Shown here one piece after another: positions 1-8,953 of a stretch of 63,183 bases of DNA (positions within the stretch are counted from its first letter, which is position 1; each line of letters starts with the position of its first letter). Location of the stretch: the NCBI RefSeq assembly GCF_016863535.1, contig NZ_BOPB01000034.1:1-63183 (forward strand). Reading direction: 5' to 3'. The stretch comes from Micromonospora lutea (GTDB lineage Bacteria; Actinomycetota; Actinomycetes; Mycobacteriales; Micromonosporaceae). The position numbers were made by a program, and so were the translations under genes. The notes under the pieces are model-generated. The model saw only the letters and a list, made by a program, of their open reading frames with translations, did not search any database and was not told the DNA's origin.

Positions 1-22
1 GCCGCGTACCGTTCTTCGCTGG

Positions 23-240
23 CTACCGAGCCACCGCTGTGAACCAGGCCAGCGTGATCGCCACGGTCATCATGGACAGCAGCAGAGCGTCCAGCGGATC
101 TGGCCGTGTCGGCAGGAACTGTGGCAGCAACGCACCGCCCGGCAGAGCACACCCTGCACTGGTCAACCTGACGACGAACAGCCCAAGCCCAAGCCCTACG
201 ATCCCACTACCAGCACAAACTCGGCCACCCAGCTTGAGAC
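23..240 (-). CDS. possible small membrane protein, start unclear
   Basis: An open frame directly downstream of the sigma factor encodes about 70 residues with two hydrophobic stretches (around GIVGLGLGLFVV and ALLLSMMTVAITLAWF) separated by a Pro-rich loop, so a two-helix membrane peptide is plausible. No in-frame ATG or GTG with a good ribosome site was found after the sigma factor stop, and the frame runs back into that gene. It may be a remnant or a chance frame. No family was recognised. Confidence 0.25.
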
Positions 241-248
241 TTACTCGT

Positions 249-1169
249 CTAGGGCTCGAGCGTGGCGGGCATGTTGAAGGCGGCGACGTGACGGGCACCG
301 ATGAAGGCGTTGCTCTCTACGATCTTCCCGTTCTCGATCCGGAGTACGTCGACGACCAACGCCTCGTAGTGCGGGCTGCCGGGCCGGCGGAGATAGTTGA
401 TCAGTGCCGGGCGCCCGTTGGCCGAGCTGGGGAACGTACGCCAGTCGAGCGGTCGGCCGAGGAACTCCGCGGCCGCGTCGATCCCGACGACCGGCGGCTC
501 GGGCGGCATCGTGATCCGTACGTCCTCGGCGAGCAGTGCCCGAATCGTCTCCGAGTCCTTCGCGTTGGCGTAGCGGCGCAGAATCTCTTCGTCCTCACTG
601 GTGAGCTGCGGGCGGCGCCAGTCCTTCGGGTCCGACGGAGCGCGCCGCCGGAGGGTGTGGCGGGCCCGCTGGAGGAGGCTGTTGACGGCCGCTACGGCAG
701 TGTCGAGCGCCGCGGCGATCTCCTGCGGCGTCCAGCCGTAGACGTCGCGCAGCACGAAAGCCGCCCGCTGCCGCGGCGGCAGGTACATCAGCGCTGCGAT
801 CACGGCCAGCTCGACGGTCTCCCGGGCGGCGAGACCGGTCTGCGGATCGTCGGCCAGCAGAGCGTCGGGATAGGGACCGAGCTCCGTGGACCACTCCAGC
901 GGATCACCGTACGGTACCGTCCGGTGACCGGCCGCCTTGCGGCTGTCGAGGAAGACGTTCGTGGCGATCCGGTAGAACCAGGTGCGCGCCGAGGCCCGAC
1001 CCTCGAAGCGGTCGCGAGCCCGCCAGGCACGCAGGAAGGTCTCCTGCACCAGGTCGTCCGCGTCGGTGACGTTCCCGGCGAGGCGGTAGCAGTGGACGTG
1101 TAGCTCACGCCGGTGCTCGTCGAAGGCGCGCTGCAGCCAGACCGCCTGCTCATCAGGCGAGTCGGACAT
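249..1169 (-). CDS. ECF RNA polymerase sigma factor with C-terminal SnoaL-like domain
   Basis: Group 4 (extracytoplasmic function) sigma factor of about 306 aa. Region 2 lies near residues 10-75 (CYRLAGNVTDADDLVQETF) and region 4 near 125-175 (LPPRQRAAFVLRDVYGWT, then QEIAAALDTAVAAVNSLLQR). The last 110 residues resemble the SnoaL-like extension of SigG/SigJ-type factors, which takes the place of a separate anti-sigma factor in many of them. The start at 1169 was chosen over an upstream GTG because GGGGA sits six bases before it. The divergent neighbour is a DUF899 gene, and a perfect 21-bp palindrome lies between them. Promoter recognition cannot be predicted from the sequence. Confidence 0.9.
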   Translation of the reverse strand: MSDSPDEQAVWLQRAFDEHRRELHVHCYRLAGNVTDADDLVQETFLRAWRARDRFEGRASARTWFYRIATNVFLDSRKAAGHRTVPYGDPLEWSTELGPYPDALLADDPQTGLAARETVELAVIAALMYLPPRQRAAFVLRDVYGWTPQEIAAALDTAVAAVNSLLQRARHTLRRRAPSDPKDWRRPQLTSEDEEILRRYANAKDSETIRALLAEDVRITMPPEPPVVGIDAAAEFLGRPLDWRTFPSSANGRPALINYLRRPGSPHYEALVVDVLRIENGKIVESNAFIGARHVAAFNMPATLEP

Positions 1170-1226
1170 GTGGTTTCCCCGGGGCTGAGTGGTCCGCACA
1201 ACCGTACTGACGACCGCGGACCCATC

Positions 1227-1247
1227 CGTCATCGGTCACCGATGACG
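1227..1247. promoter_or_regulatory. perfect 21-bp palindrome in a divergent promoter region
   Basis: The half-site CGTCATCGGT, one central C and its exact complement form an uninterrupted palindrome. It lies 58 bp upstream of the sigma factor start and 58 bp upstream of the DUF899 start, an operator-like position able to control both genes. The binding protein is unknown. Confidence 0.6.
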
Positions 1248-1305
1248 ATCGCCGACTCGGTCGTCTGTACCTGTGACCGATCCCCATTCCACGAAGGAGA
1301 TAGCC

Positions 1306-2013
1306 ATGACGGCAACCCCCGCGTCCAGCGCTGCCGCGCCCCCGGTCGTCGACCGGGAGACCTGGCTGCGCGAGCGCGACGAACTGCTGGTCCGGGAGAA
1401 GGCCCATACCCGCGAAGGAGACGCGATCGCAGCCGCTCGTCGTCAACTGCCGATGACCTTGATGCCGACGGTGACGGTGCGGGGCCCTGGCGGGGACACC
1501 TCGCTGCTGGAGGTGTTCGAGGGCCGCCGGATGCTCATCGCCTACTTCCACATGTGGCACGACGGCAAACCGTACGAGCAGCAGTGCGAGGGGTGCACCT
1601 TCTCGACCTGTCACATGCAGATGCTGGACTACCTGCACGCTCGGGACGTCACCTACGCCGTGTTCTGCGAGGGTCCCTACGACGAAAGTGCCCCGTTCGC
1701 GGAGTTCATGGGCTACAGGTTCCCCTGGTATTCGGCGAAAGACTCCGACCCGGCTCTGGTCGACGGTCGTGGATGCGGGTTCATCGCGTGCTACCTGCGC
1801 GACGGCGACAAGGTCTACGAGACCTACTGGACCACCGGGCGGGGCGTGGAGGCGTTGATGACCACCTACCACGCCCTGGACCTCACGGTGTACGGCCGGC
1901 AGGAGAACTGGGAAAACTCGCCTCAAGGCTGGCTGCGGGTCACCGGGCACCCGTGGCGTCTCAACGGCCGCCCCACCGCGCAATGGTCACGCCCCGGCGT
2001 CGTACCGCGATGA
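1306..2013 (+). CDS. DUF899 family thioredoxin-like protein
   Basis: A 235-aa cytoplasmic protein of the DUF899 family, predicted to have a thioredoxin-like fold. Visible family features are the N-terminal segment with WLRERDELL, the aromatic block AYFHMWHD, the cysteine cluster CEGCTFSTC near residue 95, and the C-terminal tryptophan-rich region WENSPQGWLRVTGHPW. Members often lie beside ECF sigma factors in actinomycetes, as here. The start at 1306 follows a strong AAGGAG at 1294-1299; an in-frame ATG 33 bases upstream lacks a ribosome site. The enzymatic role is unproven; oxidoreductase or stress-related function is inferred from the fold. Confidence 0.88.
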   Translation: MTATPASSAAAPPVVDRETWLRERDELLVREKAHTREGDAIAAARRQLPMTLMPTVTVRGPGGDTSLLEVFEGRRMLIAYFHMWHDGKPYEQQCEGCTFSTCHMQMLDYLHARDVTYAVFCEGPYDESAPFAEFMGYRFPWYSAKDSDPALVDGRGCGFIACYLRDGDKVYETYWTTGRGVEALMTTYHALDLTVYGRQENWENSPQGWLRVTGHPWRLNGRPTAQWSRPGVVPR

Positions 2014-2050
2014 CGTCCTGACGATCGGGCAGCGCGGTGCCCTGACGGAC

Positions 2051-2992
2051 CTACCCGAGCAGCGTCGCCACCGCGGCCACGGTGACCAGCGACAGCGTCG
2101 TGGTCACCACCACCGCCCGGTTGGCCACCGCCTCGCCGACGCCGTACTCCTGGCCGTAGATAAACGTGTTCTGCGCTGTCGGCAGGCCCGCGCACACCAC
2201 CACGGCGAGCAACTGCGATACGGATAGGTGCAAGGCCAGCCCGGCCGCGTACGCGATGACCGGCTGCGCGACGAGCTTCAACGCGGTGATCACGGCCAGC
2301 TCGGCCAGCTCGGCCGGCTCGGCCGGCTCGGCCGGCTCTGCCCGCGACGGCGCCGTGCGGTGCAGCGACGCGCCGAGCGCGACCAGGGCGACCGGTACCG
2401 CGGCACCCGACAGCAGGGTGAGCGACGCGCCGGCCGCCGACGGCAGATGCAGGCCGGCAGCCGAACACGCGACACCGAGCAGCGACGCCAGGAGCACCGG
2501 GTTGCGTACCGGCAGGGAGGCGATACGGCGGACCCGTACCCGCCCGGCCGGGTCGCTGTGCCGGTCCAGGGCGACCAGGATCACGGGGGTCACCACCAGC
2601 ACCTGCAGCAGCACCACCTCCGCCAGGAACGACACGTTGCCGAGAACCTGCGTTGCGATCGGGATGCCGAGGTTCGCCGAGTTCACGTACCCGGCGGCCA
2701 TGCCCCAGATCGGCCGTTCGCCAGGCTCGCGACCGAACAGTCGGCTCGCGCCGACCCACCCGAACCCGATGACTGCGGCCGTGCTCACTCCAAAGGCGAG
2801 CAGCGAACGGCCGTCGAACTCGGAAAGCGGCATTCGGGACAGGGCTAGGAACAGGGCCGACGGCATCGCAAGATGGAACACGAACCGACCGAGCACCGAC
2901 GCCACCGCCTCGCCCAGCAGGCCCCAACGACAAGCCGCGTAGCCGATCGCGGTAAGAATCCAGATCGGCACGAACGCCGACACCAAGCTCAT
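2051..2992 (-). CDS. AEC-family (auxin efflux carrier-like) transporter
   Basis: Integral membrane protein of 313 aa with about ten hydrophobic segments. The N-terminal half has the family-like GYVNSANLGIPIATQVLG (glycine/asparagine crossover) and the C-terminal half has GLPTAQNTFIYGQEYG. Bacterial AEC proteins export or exchange small organic acids such as malonate or malate; the substrate here is unknown. The cytoplasmic loop between the halves carries an EPA repeat coded by a 9-bp tandem repeat. The ATG overlaps the stop of the small upstream frame in an ATGA arrangement. Confidence 0.88.
   Translation of the reverse strand: MSLVSAFVPIWILTAIGYAACRWGLLGEAVASVLGRFVFHLAMPSALFLALSRMPLSEFDGRSLLAFGVSTAAVIGFGWVGASRLFGREPGERPIWGMAAGYVNSANLGIPIATQVLGNVSFLAEVVLLQVLVVTPVILVALDRHSDPAGRVRVRRIASLPVRNPVLLASLLGVACSAAGLHLPSAAGASLTLLSGAAVPVALVALGASLHRTAPSRAEPAEPAEPAELAELAVITALKLVAQPVIAYAAGLALHLSVSQLLAVVVCAGLPTAQNTFIYGQEYGVGEAVANRAVVVTTTLSLVTVAAVATLLG
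2294..2338. repeat. 9-bp tandem repeat inside the AEC transporter gene
   Basis: Five perfect-phase units (two GGCCAGCTC, then three GGCCGGCTC) encode the EPA/ELA repeats of the cytoplasmic loop. Unit length is a multiple of three, so copy-number change would alter loop length without a frameshift. Confidence 0.8.
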
Positions 2993-3195
2993 CTTGACGT
3001 CACCGGCGCACCGGCGTCGCGCCGGCTCAGGGACCGGCGGGCGTCCGGGGCGTACGAGTCGAGAAAGCCGGCGACAATCTCCACTTGGGCGAGGAGGTCA
3101 TCGACCTGCCGCAGGGTGAGCCCGGTTTCGTGGCACCCCACCGCGCTTTTGTCGACATTCAGATACATCGATGCATCCATGGTGCGACCAGACAA
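2989..3195 (-). CDS. small hypothetical protein coupled to the AEC transporter
   Basis: A 68-aa frame whose TGA overlaps the ATG of the transporter. The middle part (LTLRQVDDLLAQVEIVAGFL) looks like an amphipathic helix, and the ends are arginine-rich. The overlap suggests translational coupling, but the frame is short and has no recognisable domain, so it may be a gene remnant. Confidence 0.35.
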   Translation of the reverse strand: MSGRTMDASMYLNVDKSAVGCHETGLTLRQVDDLLAQVEIVAGFLDSYAPDARRSLSRRDAGAPVTSR

Positions 3196-3501
3196 CCGGG
3201 GCAGCCGGCGGATGTCCCCGTGTACGTTGATCGGGAAGCCACGCAGTCAGCCTCGCATCCCGTCCAGACCGAGCAAACATCCCACTCCCCCGCAGCTTCA
3301 CGGGGTCATCCCCAACGTGCACCGGGCAGAACCCATGCGCTGTAACCAAAATGGCATAACAGCGGTCAGGTACGCCTTGTTGACGCGTTGTAAGTTCTAA
3401 TTGGCAAAGCCGGCCAGGGCCAGACCGCCTGACCAGTAAGACCGACGGCATCGGATGCCGGCCTCCAGGCCCTGGGTCGCCTCGCCCGATACGCTGCCGG
3501 C
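3196..3501. other. intergenic region upstream of the LAL regulator
   Basis: About 300 bp between the divergent small frame and the LuxR regulator, with lower GC than the flanks around 3340-3410. It must hold the promoters of both transcripts. No clear -10 box, palindrome or coding frame was seen. Confidence 0.4.
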
Positions 3502-6246
3502 ATGCTGCCGGGCCTGGACACGATGCCGCTGACTGGCCGGGAACGCGAGTTGGCGGCGGTCACGGCGGCCGTGCGGGCCGGTCGTGTCCCCGGGGTACTG
3601 CTCGTCGGAGCGGCCGGGGTCGGCAAGACCCGGCTCGCGCAGGAGGCGGCGGCCGGTGCCCGGGCGGCCGGGCGGCGGGTGCTGACCGTCCGGCCCACCG
3701 CCGCGGGTCGCCGGTTGCCGCTCGCCGCGCTCCTCGGCCTGCTGCCCGGCGACCCTCGGGACGCGGCTGCACCGCCCGATACCGGGGCCGATCCGGCCAC
3801 GCCGGCCGTGGGCCTGGTCGAACGCGGCCTACGCGGGCTGCGCCGATTGGTCGAGGGCACCCCCACGGTGCTGCTGGTCGACGACGCGCACCTGCTCGAC
3901 GAGGTGTCCGCCGCCGTCGTACACCAGTTGGTCGTCGAACGGAGTGTCAGCCTGCTGGCCACGCTTCGGATCGACGAACTCGGAACCGGTTTCTCCGCCG
4001 CACCGGCCACCTCGACCGCCGGGTCGGTCACGCAGCTGTGGAAAGACCGGGACGTGCTCCGGATCGACCTTGCCCCGCTTTCCGACGCCGACACGGACAC
4101 GCTGGTCAGCGCGGCACTGCGCGGCCCGGTCGAGGGCCGCACGCTGCGTCGGCTCCGGCAGGCCACCGGCGGCAATCCGCTGTTCCTCCGGGAGCTGCTG
4201 ATCGCCGCCCGGGAAGCCGGCGTCCTGGACCGCGCCGGTGGGGTGTGGCGGCTGACCGGCCCATTGCGTCCGGTGCCTCGGCTCGTCGAACTGCTCCGGG
4301 ACCGGCTCGCCGTCTCCGAACGGGCCGAACAGGACGCCCTCGAACTGCTCGCCCTCGGCGAGCCGGTGCCGCTGGCCGTCGCCGTGGACCTGGTCGGCGC
4401 GGCCAGCCTGGAGACGCTGGAGCGACGCGGGCTGCTCACCGTGGAGACCTCCATGCGGCGCCGCAGCGTACGGCTGAGCCACCCCCTCTACGGCGAGCTG
4501 CTCCGCGCCGACCTGCCGGAACTCGCCCGGCTCCGGCACAGCCGGCGGCTCGCCGACGCACTCGACGCGGTCGGCGTCCGCCGTGCCGAGGACGTCCTGC
4601 GGGTCGCGCTGTGGCGCCTCGACGGCGGCGGGAGGGTGCACCCGCAACGGATGCTCGCGGCGGCGGACCAGGCCGCGTTGATCCGGGAGTACGCCCTCGC
4701 GGAGCGGCTGGCCCGGCACGCGTACGACAGTGGCGCCGGGGTGCCCGCCGGGCTGGTCGAGGTGCGGGCGATGCTGGCGCTCGGCCGGGTCGACGAGGCG
4801 CTGCGCCGCTGCACCCACCTGGCCACGGAGGCCACCGGCGACGCCGAACGGGCGGAGGTCGCCATCCAGCACGCCGCCGCACTGGCCCACCAGGGTGACG
4901 ACCTGCGCGCCGCCCGGGAGGTGCTGGACGCGGCGCCGGTGACCGAACCGCGATGGCGGGAGGCGATCACCGCCTCCCGGTACTACCTGCGCTCGTACGG
5001 GCTCGACTGTTCCGCGCTGGACCCGGCCCTGGCCGCGTACCGGGCGGCGGACACGGTGGAGGTCCGCCTCGCCGCCGCCAGCGCTGCCGCAGCGGCACTG
5101 ATGCTGGCCGGCCGGCATGCCGAGACCGCACACCTGGTCGCTCAGGTCGCCCCGCTGGCGGCCCGGCACACCGGACCGAGCCGGGTGCACGGGGACAGCA
5201 TGCGTCCAGCCGACGCCTGGATGCGGTGCAACCTGCTCGACCCACTCGGCGCGCTGACGCAGGCCGAACAGACGTACCAGGCGAGCCTGCATCCGCCGGA
5301 CCGGGCGGCGCAGGCGCTCGGCGCATTCACGCTCGGCCTGGTTACGTTGCTGCTGGGACGGCCGGCGACCGCGCTGCGCTGGGCCACCGAGGCGTACGTC
5401 GTCGCCGAGCGGCTCCAGCGGGCGCTGCCCACCTGCCGGTGGGCGGCGGCGGTCCGGTTGCAGGCGGCGGCCCAGCACGGCGCCGCGGACGAGGTGGCCG
5501 CGGCCGTTGCTGACCTGGACCGACACCGGGGTGGCCCGGACCGGAACCGCCTCTTCGAGATGGAGGTCGCCCGGGCACTGGCCTGGCACGCCGCCGTCCG
5601 CACCGACCAGGCCGGGGTCCGCGCCGTCCTCGGCGAGGAGATCGCCCGGCACGGCGAACAGGGTGCCCTCGGGTCAGCCGTCCTCGGCGCGCTCGACCTG
5701 GTCCGGCTCGGAGAGGCCGACCTCGCCGCCCGGTTGCTCGGCCGGTACCCACCGCCGTCGGGTTGGGTTCTGGGCCAGCTCGTGCTCCGGTACGCGTCGA
5801 CCGCGGCGACCGACGCGCCCGAGCTGTTCACTGTCGCCCGGGAGTTCGCCGGATACGGCCTGCCGCTGCACGCGGCCGAGGCGGCGAGCCGGGCCGCCGG
5901 GGCTTGGCGAGCCGCAGGCGAACCCCGACCAGCGACCCGGGCCCAGTTGTTCGCCGAGGTCCAACTCGGCCGGGCTGAACCGGCGGCCACCCCCGCGTTG
6001 CGGATGGCCGGCCCGGTGAGCGGACTGACCGAGCGGGAGCGGGAGGTGGCGCTGGCTGCTGCCCGGGGCGAACCGACCCGGCTGATCGCCGACCGGTTGC
6101 ACCTGGCCGAGCGGACGGTCGAGAACCACCTGCACCGCGCGTACGGGAAACTTGGCGTCACCGGCCGGGCCGGCCTGCGCCAGGTGCTGGATTCCGCCCC
6201 GGTCGCACCCCGGCAAGCCGAACCGGCCGGCAGGCCGGCGGACTGA
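3502..6246 (+). CDS. large ATP-binding LuxR-family (LAL) transcriptional regulator
   Basis: A 914-aa MalT/LAL-type regulator. An AAA-like ATPase domain begins with Walker A GAAGVGKT (residues 36-43) and Walker B LLVDDAH near 125. A long helical, TPR-like sensor region fills residues 300-830. The C-terminal LuxR helix-turn-helix is at about 840-905 (LTEREREVALAAARGE and RTVENHLHRAYGKLGV). LAL proteins are ATP-dependent, effector-gated activators, often of secondary metabolism or sugar use. It stands alone, so its targets are unclear; the downstream surface protein in the same direction is a candidate. An ATG at 3523 is an alternative start. Confidence 0.93.
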   Translation: MLPGLDTMPLTGRERELAAVTAAVRAGRVPGVLLVGAAGVGKTRLAQEAAAGARAAGRRVLTVRPTAAGRRLPLAALLGLLPGDPRDAAAPPDTGADPATPAVGLVERGLRGLRRLVEGTPTVLLVDDAHLLDEVSAAVVHQLVVERSVSLLATLRIDELGTGFSAAPATSTAGSVTQLWKDRDVLRIDLAPLSDADTDTLVSAALRGPVEGRTLRRLRQATGGNPLFLRELLIAAREAGVLDRAGGVWRLTGPLRPVPRLVELLRDRLAVSERAEQDALELLALGEPVPLAVAVDLVGAASLETLERRGLLTVETSMRRRSVRLSHPLYGELLRADLPELARLRHSRRLADALDAVGVRRAEDVLRVALWRLDGGGRVHPQRMLAAADQAALIREYALAERLARHAYDSGAGVPAGLVEVRAMLALGRVDEALRRCTHLATEATGDAERAEVAIQHAAALAHQGDDLRAAREVLDAAPVTEPRWREAITASRYYLRSYGLDCSALDPALAAYRAADTVEVRLAAASAAAAALMLAGRHAETAHLVAQVAPLAARHTGPSRVHGDSMRPADAWMRCNLLDPLGALTQAEQTYQASLHPPDRAAQALGAFTLGLVTLLLGRPATALRWATEAYVVAERLQRALPTCRWAAAVRLQAAAQHGAADEVAAAVADLDRHRGGPDRNRLFEMEVARALAWHAAVRTDQAGVRAVLGEEIARHGEQGALGSAVLGALDLVRLGEADLAARLLGRYPPPSGWVLGQLVLRYASTAATDAPELFTVAREFAGYGLPLHAAEAASRAAGAWRAAGEPRPATRAQLFAEVQLGRAEPAATPALRMAGPVSGLTEREREVALAAARGEPTRLIADRLHLAERTVENHLHRAYGKLGVTGRAGLRQVLDSAPVAPRQAEPAGRPAD

Positions 6247-6464
6247 GCACCCGACCGCACAGATCTGAGTACCCCCGTACTCATGCCCTGCGGCTCGTGC
6301 CGTGCTGGAGTTACCCGGTCCCCGTGCCGGCGTACCCCGGTCGGGTCCGGCCGGCCCGGTCCGGCGGTCCCGGCCCGGCTCCGTCGGCCGACTCCGTCGC
6401 CGGCCTGGTCCGCCCGTCCGACCGCGGAGCCGAACCGGTCCTGCGTCCAGAAGGTTGCCCGTCG

Positions 6465-7616
6465 ATGCGCGTTCCCGTGCTCTTCCGCCGACTACTCGCC
6501 CTGCCTCTCGCGGGGGCCCTCGTGGTCGGCGCCCTCATCCTCGGCGTCCCGACACCGGCCCAGGCCGACCCGCCCCGGGTCGTCCTGACCGCCTCCTGCG
6601 GTGTCGCCGCGCTCTCCTGGGACACCGGCACCATCGGCGGCACCGAGACCTGGCCGACCACCATCCGCCGCAACGACGTGATCATCGACCGGTTCGAGAT
6701 GACGGACCGGGGCAGCCGCCGGTACGGCGCGGTCGACGGAGACGTCTTCGTGGTACGCCGCGACGGGCTGCCCGACCAGAATCTCGTGTTCCGCGCGCCG
6801 GGGGGCTGCACCGGCGCTGCCCAGTTGACCGTGACCGCCCAGACCGAGTGCTACGGCGTCGAGCTGCGGCTGGCCAACGCCGGCAGTGAACCGATCCGGG
6901 GGCTGCGGCTGCTCTCCCCCGCCGCGCCGGCCCCCGAGGAACTGGCCCCGGTGGCACCCGGCGCGGCGACCGTGGTGCTGCGGCTCGCCGACGGCGACAA
7001 CTACCTGCTGGCCAGCGGCGGAACCGGTTCGGACATGGTGACCTGGTTCGCCGGGACGTACCGTGTCCCGGCGGGCTGCGGCCCGGATGCGGTCTCGGTG
7101 GCGGTGACCGACGCCTGCGACGGGGCGCGGATCGAGCTGACCAACCGGGCCGAGGGCGCCGTCCTGTTGCGGGTGACGGTCGACGGTCGGACGGCAGCGG
7201 ACCGCAGGATCGCGGCCGGTGCCCGGGACGTCTTCACGGTGCCGGCCGAGCCCGGCGCGGAGGTGGTGGTGCGAAATCTCGACCTCGACCTCGAGCTCGC
7301 CCGGCACACCCGCACGGCGACACCCTGCCCGCCGTCGCCCTCCGCGACCCCGACCGACGGTGGTCCGGGCACCCCAGGCACCCCGGGCACCCCGAGCACC
7401 CCAGGCACCCCGGGCACCCCGAGCGCCCCAGGCACCCCGGGCACCCCAGGCGGGCCGGGCGACGGTGGTTCCGGTGGCGATGACGGCGGCGGGCTGCCGG
7501 TCACCGGCGCGTCCGTGGCGATGCTGGTCAGCGCGGGTGCGCTGGTCGTCGGTGCCGGTCTGGCGCTGCTGCTGGCCGCCCGCCGACGGCGCACCCGGTT
7601 CAGCGCCGACGGCTGA
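6465..7616 (+). CDS. LPVTG-anchored secreted surface protein
   Basis: A 383-aa exported protein. It starts with a signal peptide (basic MRVPVLFRR, a hydrophobic core, then a PTPAQA cleavage region). The body is beta-rich and divides into three segments of about 80-90 residues, each opening with a cysteine-containing strand (LTASCG, VTAQTECYG, VTDACDG). A Pro-Gly-Thr wall-spanning stretch follows, then LPVTG at residues 344-348, a membrane helix and RRRR. This is a textbook sortase signal, so the protein should be linked to peptidoglycan. No sortase gene lies in the window. The start at 6465 has AAGG upstream and gives a proper signal peptide. A strong terminator follows the stop. Confidence 0.88.
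   Translation: MRVPVLFRRLLALPLAGALVVGALILGVPTPAQADPPRVVLTASCGVAALSWDTGTIGGTETWPTTIRRNDVIIDRFEMTDRGSRRYGAVDGDVFVVRRDGLPDQNLVFRAPGGCTGAAQLTVTAQTECYGVELRLANAGSEPIRGLRLLSPAAPAPEELAPVAPGAATVVLRLADGDNYLLASGGTGSDMVTWFAGTYRVPAGCGPDAVSVAVTDACDGARIELTNRAEGAVLLRVTVDGRTAADRRIAAGARDVFTVPAEPGAEVVVRNLDLDLELARHTRTATPCPPSPSATPTDGGPGTPGTPGTPSTPGTPGTPSAPGTPGTPGGPGDGGSGGDDGGGLPVTGASVAMLVSAGALVVGAGLALLLAARRRRTRFSADG
7366..7450. repeat. 9-bp PGT-coding repeat array
   Basis: About nine degenerate copies of a 9-bp unit (CCGGGCACC and relatives) encode the Pro-Gly-Thr/Ser/Ala linker that would span the cell wall in the surface protein. The units keep frame, so length variation between strains would be tolerated. Confidence 0.75.
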
Positions 7617-7624
7617 TTCCCTCG

Positions 7625-7657
7625 GGAGGCGTTCGAGGATTCCGCTCGAACGCCTCC
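7625..7657 (+). terminator. strong intrinsic-type terminator hairpin
   Basis: A perfect 13-bp stem (GGAGGCGTTCGAG and its complement) with a 7-base loop begins eight bases after the surface protein stop. There is no T-run, as is usual in high-GC actinomycetes. Confidence 0.85.
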
Positions 7658-7688
7658 GCCGCGCAACGACGCCCACGTGGCCCGGCTA

Positions 7689-7851
7689 AGAGCGACCGGC
7701 AGTAGGGCGGTGGAGGCGAGGCGGGTCTTGGCCGAGGGTGGCAAGGCGGAGGAGGAGGCCATGCCGGTGTTGCATGGCCGACGACGACAACGCCGCCAGC
7801 CGAAGTGCCAGGGCGCGCCGGAGCCCCGCCAGCCCTACTGCCGGTCGCTCT
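7689..7851. repeat. 163-bp hairpin element with 20-bp perfect terminal inverted repeats
   Basis: The ends are exact complements (AGAGCGACCGGCAGTAGGGC at 7689-7708 and its complement at 7832-7851). The centre is another perfect pair (GGCCATGC at 7757-7764 and GCATGGCC at 7772-7779). The arms between are only loosely complementary. Each arm also contains an ATG-initiated frame reading outward. It resembles a miniature inverted-repeat element or a long structured RNA. No clear target-site duplication was found in the flanks. Confidence 0.55.
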
Positions 7852-8005
7852 AAACCAGGGGCACTGCTCGTAACCCGCCGCCGCACCACCTCTCAGGCCG
7901 TTGAGGCCCGCTGGCAGAGTGAGAGTCTGCTCAGACCCCATGCGGTACGAGGGGCGTCCGACGCACTAGCATTGCTGCGATCTGCGGCGGCTGAAACGAG
8001 GCGAG

Positions 8006-8719
8006 ATGCGTTGGCTACGGCAGTTGCTGGGTAGCAAGCGGGTCCAGCTCGATCCAGAGCGGCAGCAGGCACTGCTGCGAGATGTCCGGCACCGGTACGG
8101 CACCGGCTCGCCGGTCCATTTTCCGGAGCAGGTCGAAGCGATCACCCGGATGCTGGACGACGACGACGGCCTGGTGGTGGCGGCCCACATGGTCAGCGAG
8201 GCCGCCGACGCGGCTCACGCGGACCTGCAGGCCCAAGCCCACGACGTGCACCGCCGCACGGGTCGGCGGCTCCTGGTGCACCGCCGAAACTACCGGCCGC
8301 TGTGGAAGGAGGCCGGACCGGCGCTGCGGTGGCCACTGTTCGCGCTGCCGCGCGGCCTCCACCCGTACGTGCAGGTGACCGCCGCCGTCTCAGTGGTCGG
8401 CAGCCGCGCCCCCCGGCTCGGCCAGGTGGCCGACCCGAACCTGCTCCTGGCCCGCGTGTTCGAGGTGCTCGACCTCACCATCATCGGCTGGGAGTACGGC
8501 CAGGTGCGGGTGGACACCGACGCCGCAGCCCTGGCCGATCGACTGATCTCGACCGCCGGGCAGGTTCTCACAGCCATCGACGACCCGCCCCGGCTGCCGC
8601 CTCCGGTCCGCGAGATGATGCGCCGCAACAACACCATCGACGTCCACGATCCAACCGGTCCTCACGTGGTCGGCGGCATCAATCCGGGCGCACGGATGCG
8701 GGAGAGTCTGCTGGTGTAG
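8006..8719 (+). CDS. hypothetical protein
   Basis: A soluble 237-aa protein without a signal peptide or membrane segment. It has a basic N-terminus (MRWLRQLLGSKR), a helical region to about residue 90, then a mixed alpha/beta half containing ALPRGLHPYVQVTAAVSVVG and a conserved-looking C-terminus with MMRRNNTIDVHDPTGPHVV. The codon bias is typical of the genome and GAGG lies five bases before the ATG. No family was recognised. It is the first gene after the hairpin element. Confidence 0.75.
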   Translation: MRWLRQLLGSKRVQLDPERQQALLRDVRHRYGTGSPVHFPEQVEAITRMLDDDDGLVVAAHMVSEAADAAHADLQAQAHDVHRRTGRRLLVHRRNYRPLWKEAGPALRWPLFALPRGLHPYVQVTAAVSVVGSRAPRLGQVADPNLLLARVFEVLDLTIIGWEYGQVRVDTDAAALADRLISTAGQVLTAIDDPPRLPPPVREMMRRNNTIDVHDPTGPHVVGGINPGARMRESLLV

Positions 8720-8953
8720 AACACCGAAGCGGACCACGATCGAGAACTGAATCCTCGTACAGCGCGCCTTCCTGACGATCGATTCTGGTGTTACCAGGCG
8801 CTCGCCCGCTCGACCTCGCCGCCCCAGCCGTTCCTGCTGGGCTGAGCATGGGAAACGATCGTTGTCTGCCGTGCGGGCGTCGCGGGCGTCACCCATTTCC
8901 GATGGTGCGGCAATCCGACCGCCATCGCGTGAGGAAGCCGGAAGGAAGATCAG

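Noticed and set aside
3366..4454. Long minus-strand frame of 362 codons
   Set aside because: It is antisense to the LuxR regulator and is rich in Ser, Arg and Thr, the usual composition of a GC-rich shadow frame.
3829..5652. 607-codon minus-strand frame over the LAL regulator gene
   Set aside because: Pure antisense of a well-supported gene, with Gln/Arg/Gly-rich low-complexity translation and no domain.
7738..8034. 98-codon plus-strand frame across the hairpin element
   Set aside because: Arg-rich and Ser-rich translation, start within the palindrome, overlaps the next gene start; better explained by the repeat.
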